Shown: positions 6,150 through 7,375 of the stretch, piece by piece
Numbering within the stretch: position 1 is the first letter of the stretch
Layout: the number at the start of each line of letters is the position of its first letter
DNA from: an uncultured Acidobacteriota bacterium
GTDB lineage: Bacteria; Acidobacteriota; Terriglobia; Terriglobales; Acidobacteriaceae
DNA length: 7,375 bases
Direction: 5' to 3'
Assembly (NCBI GenBank): GCA_903832475.1
Contig: CAILBQ010000401.1
Coordinates: 1 to 7,375, forward strand
Notes under the pieces: generated by a model
Told to the model about the DNA's origin: nothing
The model's database searches: none
What the model saw: only the letters and a program-made list of their open reading frames with translations
Program-made: the position numbers and the translations under genes

Positions 6150-7025
6150 TTAAAACAGCACGCGCGTTTCGAGGATCAGGTTGTGATTGTAGGGATGGAA
6201 ATGCGTGGTCGCTTCCTGAAAGCCGCTGCCCAGCATGACGACCCGGCCGCTGCCCATCCAGTCTCTATGCTTCAGGCGGTAGAAGGCAGCTGGGGTCAGG
6301 AAGTTCTGGGTCTGGCCGTTGAAGGGGCCGAGAAGATTCCAGGCTGCATTCTCCTCGAGATCGAGGAACCAGCGATCGGCAAGATGAATCTGCGCGGTGG
6401 TGTTCCACTCGATGACGCGGCCCTGCGCGGAAATCTTGCCCGTCGGCAAAACCCCGTTGACGACGGTTTGAAGATTGAAGCGGCCGAAGGCTTTGCCGGC
6501 GGCCAGTTTCGGCACGTACACCGATGTGAGCGCTCCATTGCCGCGGCTGCCGGTGGGCAGATCGGCAGCCAGGATGGCGGTCAGCGTGTAATTCCCGTGG
6601 TCGGCGTTCCCGGAGAAGAGACGGCTCTTGATCTGAAGAAGCAAGTCTCCGAACCCATCTTTGTCGCTGCCCGGATTGCCGATGAGGTACGACGGCTGGT
6701 CGATGTCGAACTGGAAACGGTTGAGGGCAAGCAGGGAGGTGCCGTGGTTGTTGCCGAAGCTCACGGTGTGGTGACCGGGCGCGTAGGAGTTGGACATGGA
6801 CAGGCGCACGCCGCGGGTCAGGCGTGAGTCCGACTGGATCATGGGGCCGGCCCAGGTGGGCTGCAGAGCCGTCATTGCACCGTTTGGTGTGGGGTGTGAT
6901 TCAGGAGTCGTCTGCTGCGCGAGAGACGCGCAGGACGCAGCAAGAGCGAGCAGGAGAAAGAGAACAGGGCGTGCTGGAGTCACGAGGTTTGTATCGATTA
7001 TAGCGACTTGAATGGTTCGAGCCAT
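6150..7025 (-). CDS. Putative outer-membrane beta-barrel protein
   Basis: With the ATG at 7025 this is a 291-residue exported protein. It has a hydrophobic segment at about 21-36 (VLFLLLALAASCASLA) with likely cleavage before Gln37. The mature part alternates polar and hydrophobic residues, has many aromatics, and ends in LILETRVLF with a terminal Phe, as outer-membrane barrels do for BAM recognition. Stretches such as DKDGFGDLLLQIKSRLF, LTAILAADLPTGS and VVNGVLPTGK resemble the Phenol_MetA_deg/transporter family, whose function is poorly defined. The start is not settled. No ribosome-binding site is seen upstream of 7025, and Asp11 in the n-region is unusual. A GTG at 6983 would give a tidier signal peptide and lies just after a perfect TATAAT on the minus strand (6997-7002). 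The frame stays open upstream to 7274, but that part runs antisense to the gene at 7123 and looks non-coding. Co-transcription with the reductase, 62 bp downstream, is possible. Confidence 0.75.
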   Translation of the reverse strand: MARTIQVAIIDTNLVTPARPVLFLLLALAASCASLAQQTTPESHPTPNGAMTALQPTWAGPMIQSDSRLTRGVRLSMSNSYAPGHHTVSFGNNHGTSLLALNRFQFDIDQPSYLIGNPGSDKDGFGDLLLQIKSRLFSGNADHGNYTLTAILAADLPTGSRGNGALTSVYVPKLAAGKAFGRFNLQTVVNGVLPTGKISAQGRVIEWNTTAQIHLADRWFLDLEENAAWNLLGPFNGQTQNFLTPAAFYRLKHRDWMGSGRVVMLGSGFQEATTHFHPYNHNLILETRVLF

Positions 7026-7122
7026 GATCTGCGTCACACATAACGAGCCAGTCGGAATCAGTTCGGCCCATTGAGGCCCTTGAAGTACCATCGAGCCACG
7101 GCCAGAAACGCCACGAGGGTAC

Positions 7123-7375
7123 ATGGAAGAGATTTTCTTGGCAGTCCTGTATGCGCTCGGTGAGTTCTTCCTGGAGGTAGTTCTCGAGGTAGCCCCGCAG
7201 TTGATTTTTGATTTCTTCCTGCGGTGGCTGCGTTCGGAGCTCTCGACTTCTCCGGCGTTGAACTCGATCCTCAACGCTATTGGGTACTTCCTGCTTGGTG
7301 TAGCAGTAGGAGTTGCAAGTGTGTTTGTAGCGCCTCATCCCTTCGTACATCCTTCGCGCTTTCATGGCATCAGCC
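7123..7375 (+). CDS. Small membrane protein, N-terminal part
   Basis: An open frame of 84 codons runs off the right edge. It begins with ATG at 7123, preceded by GAGG 4 nt upstream. The protein begins MEEIFLAVLYALGEFFLEVV and continues with amphipathic, Glu- and Phe-rich sequence to about residue 36. A transmembrane segment follows at about 51-70 (NAIGYFLLGVAVGVASVFVA), then PHPFVHPSRFHGIS at 71-84. I recall this last motif from a family of short uncharacterised bacterial membrane proteins that usually continue into another hydrophobic stretch. It is divergent from the beta-barrel gene, with a 97-bp gap (7026-7122) where I see no confident promoter. Function unknown; the C-terminus is outside the window. 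Confidence 0.75.
   Translation, partial: MEEIFLAVLYALGEFFLEVVLEVAPQLIFDFFLRWLRSELSTSPALNSILNAIGYFLLGVAVGVASVFVAPHPFVHPSRFHGIS

Noticed and set aside
7026..7274. Upstream extension of the beta-barrel protein to an ATG at 7274
   Set aside because: The extra 83 residues are Arg/Ser-rich, would place the signal peptide internally, and overlap a better-supported gene on the plus strand.

Overview
The window is GC-rich bacterial DNA with an ordinary chromosomal gene layout. The gene content suggests an acidobacterium of the Terriglobus/Granulicella/Edaphobacter type. The pointers are an exported Ig-like plus MBG-domain protein, a secreted GH36 alpha-galactosidase, an OYE-family reductase and a small membrane protein with a VHPSRFHGIS motif. 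This placement rests on family resemblance and cannot be proved from the sequence alone. No mobile element, CRISPR array, tRNA or rRNA was seen.

Layout, left to right. (1) 1-510, minus: the N-terminal 170 codons of an AraB-type ribulokinase, cut by the window edge. (2) 511-871: a divergent intergenic region with a plausible araB promoter, a LacI-family-like operator between promoter and start codon, and several inverted repeats. (3) 872-1972, plus: an exported protein with a bacterial Ig-like domain, an MBG-type domain and a Pro/Ala-rich tail. (4) 1973-2064: a convergent gap with one hairpin for each flanking gene. (5) 2065-2463, minus: a VOC/bleomycin-resistance-like protein. (6) 2572-4854, minus: a secreted GH36 alpha-galactosidase with both catalytic aspartates. 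(7) 4966-6087, minus: an Old Yellow Enzyme (NemA-like ene-reductase). (8) 6150-7025, minus: a putative outer-membrane beta-barrel protein. (9) 7123-7375, plus: the start of a conserved small membrane protein, open at the right edge.

Genes 8, 7, 6 and 5 share a strand in that order of transcription, with gaps of 62, 111 and 108 bp. A 15-bp perfect stem between the reductase and the alpha-galactosidase argues against one uninterrupted operon. A loose functional theme is plant-polysaccharide sugar use: exported alpha-galactosidase acts on raffinose-type sugars or galactomannan side chains, and ribulokinase acts on L-arabinose. The reductase, VOC protein and beta-barrel have no evident link to that theme.

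I did not find a convincing new multi-gene system. The items most worth a second look are the operator architecture in front of araB, the hairpin that leaves little room for an alpha-galactosidase promoter, the unsettled start of the beta-barrel gene, and the hidden partial membrane-protein gene at the right edge.
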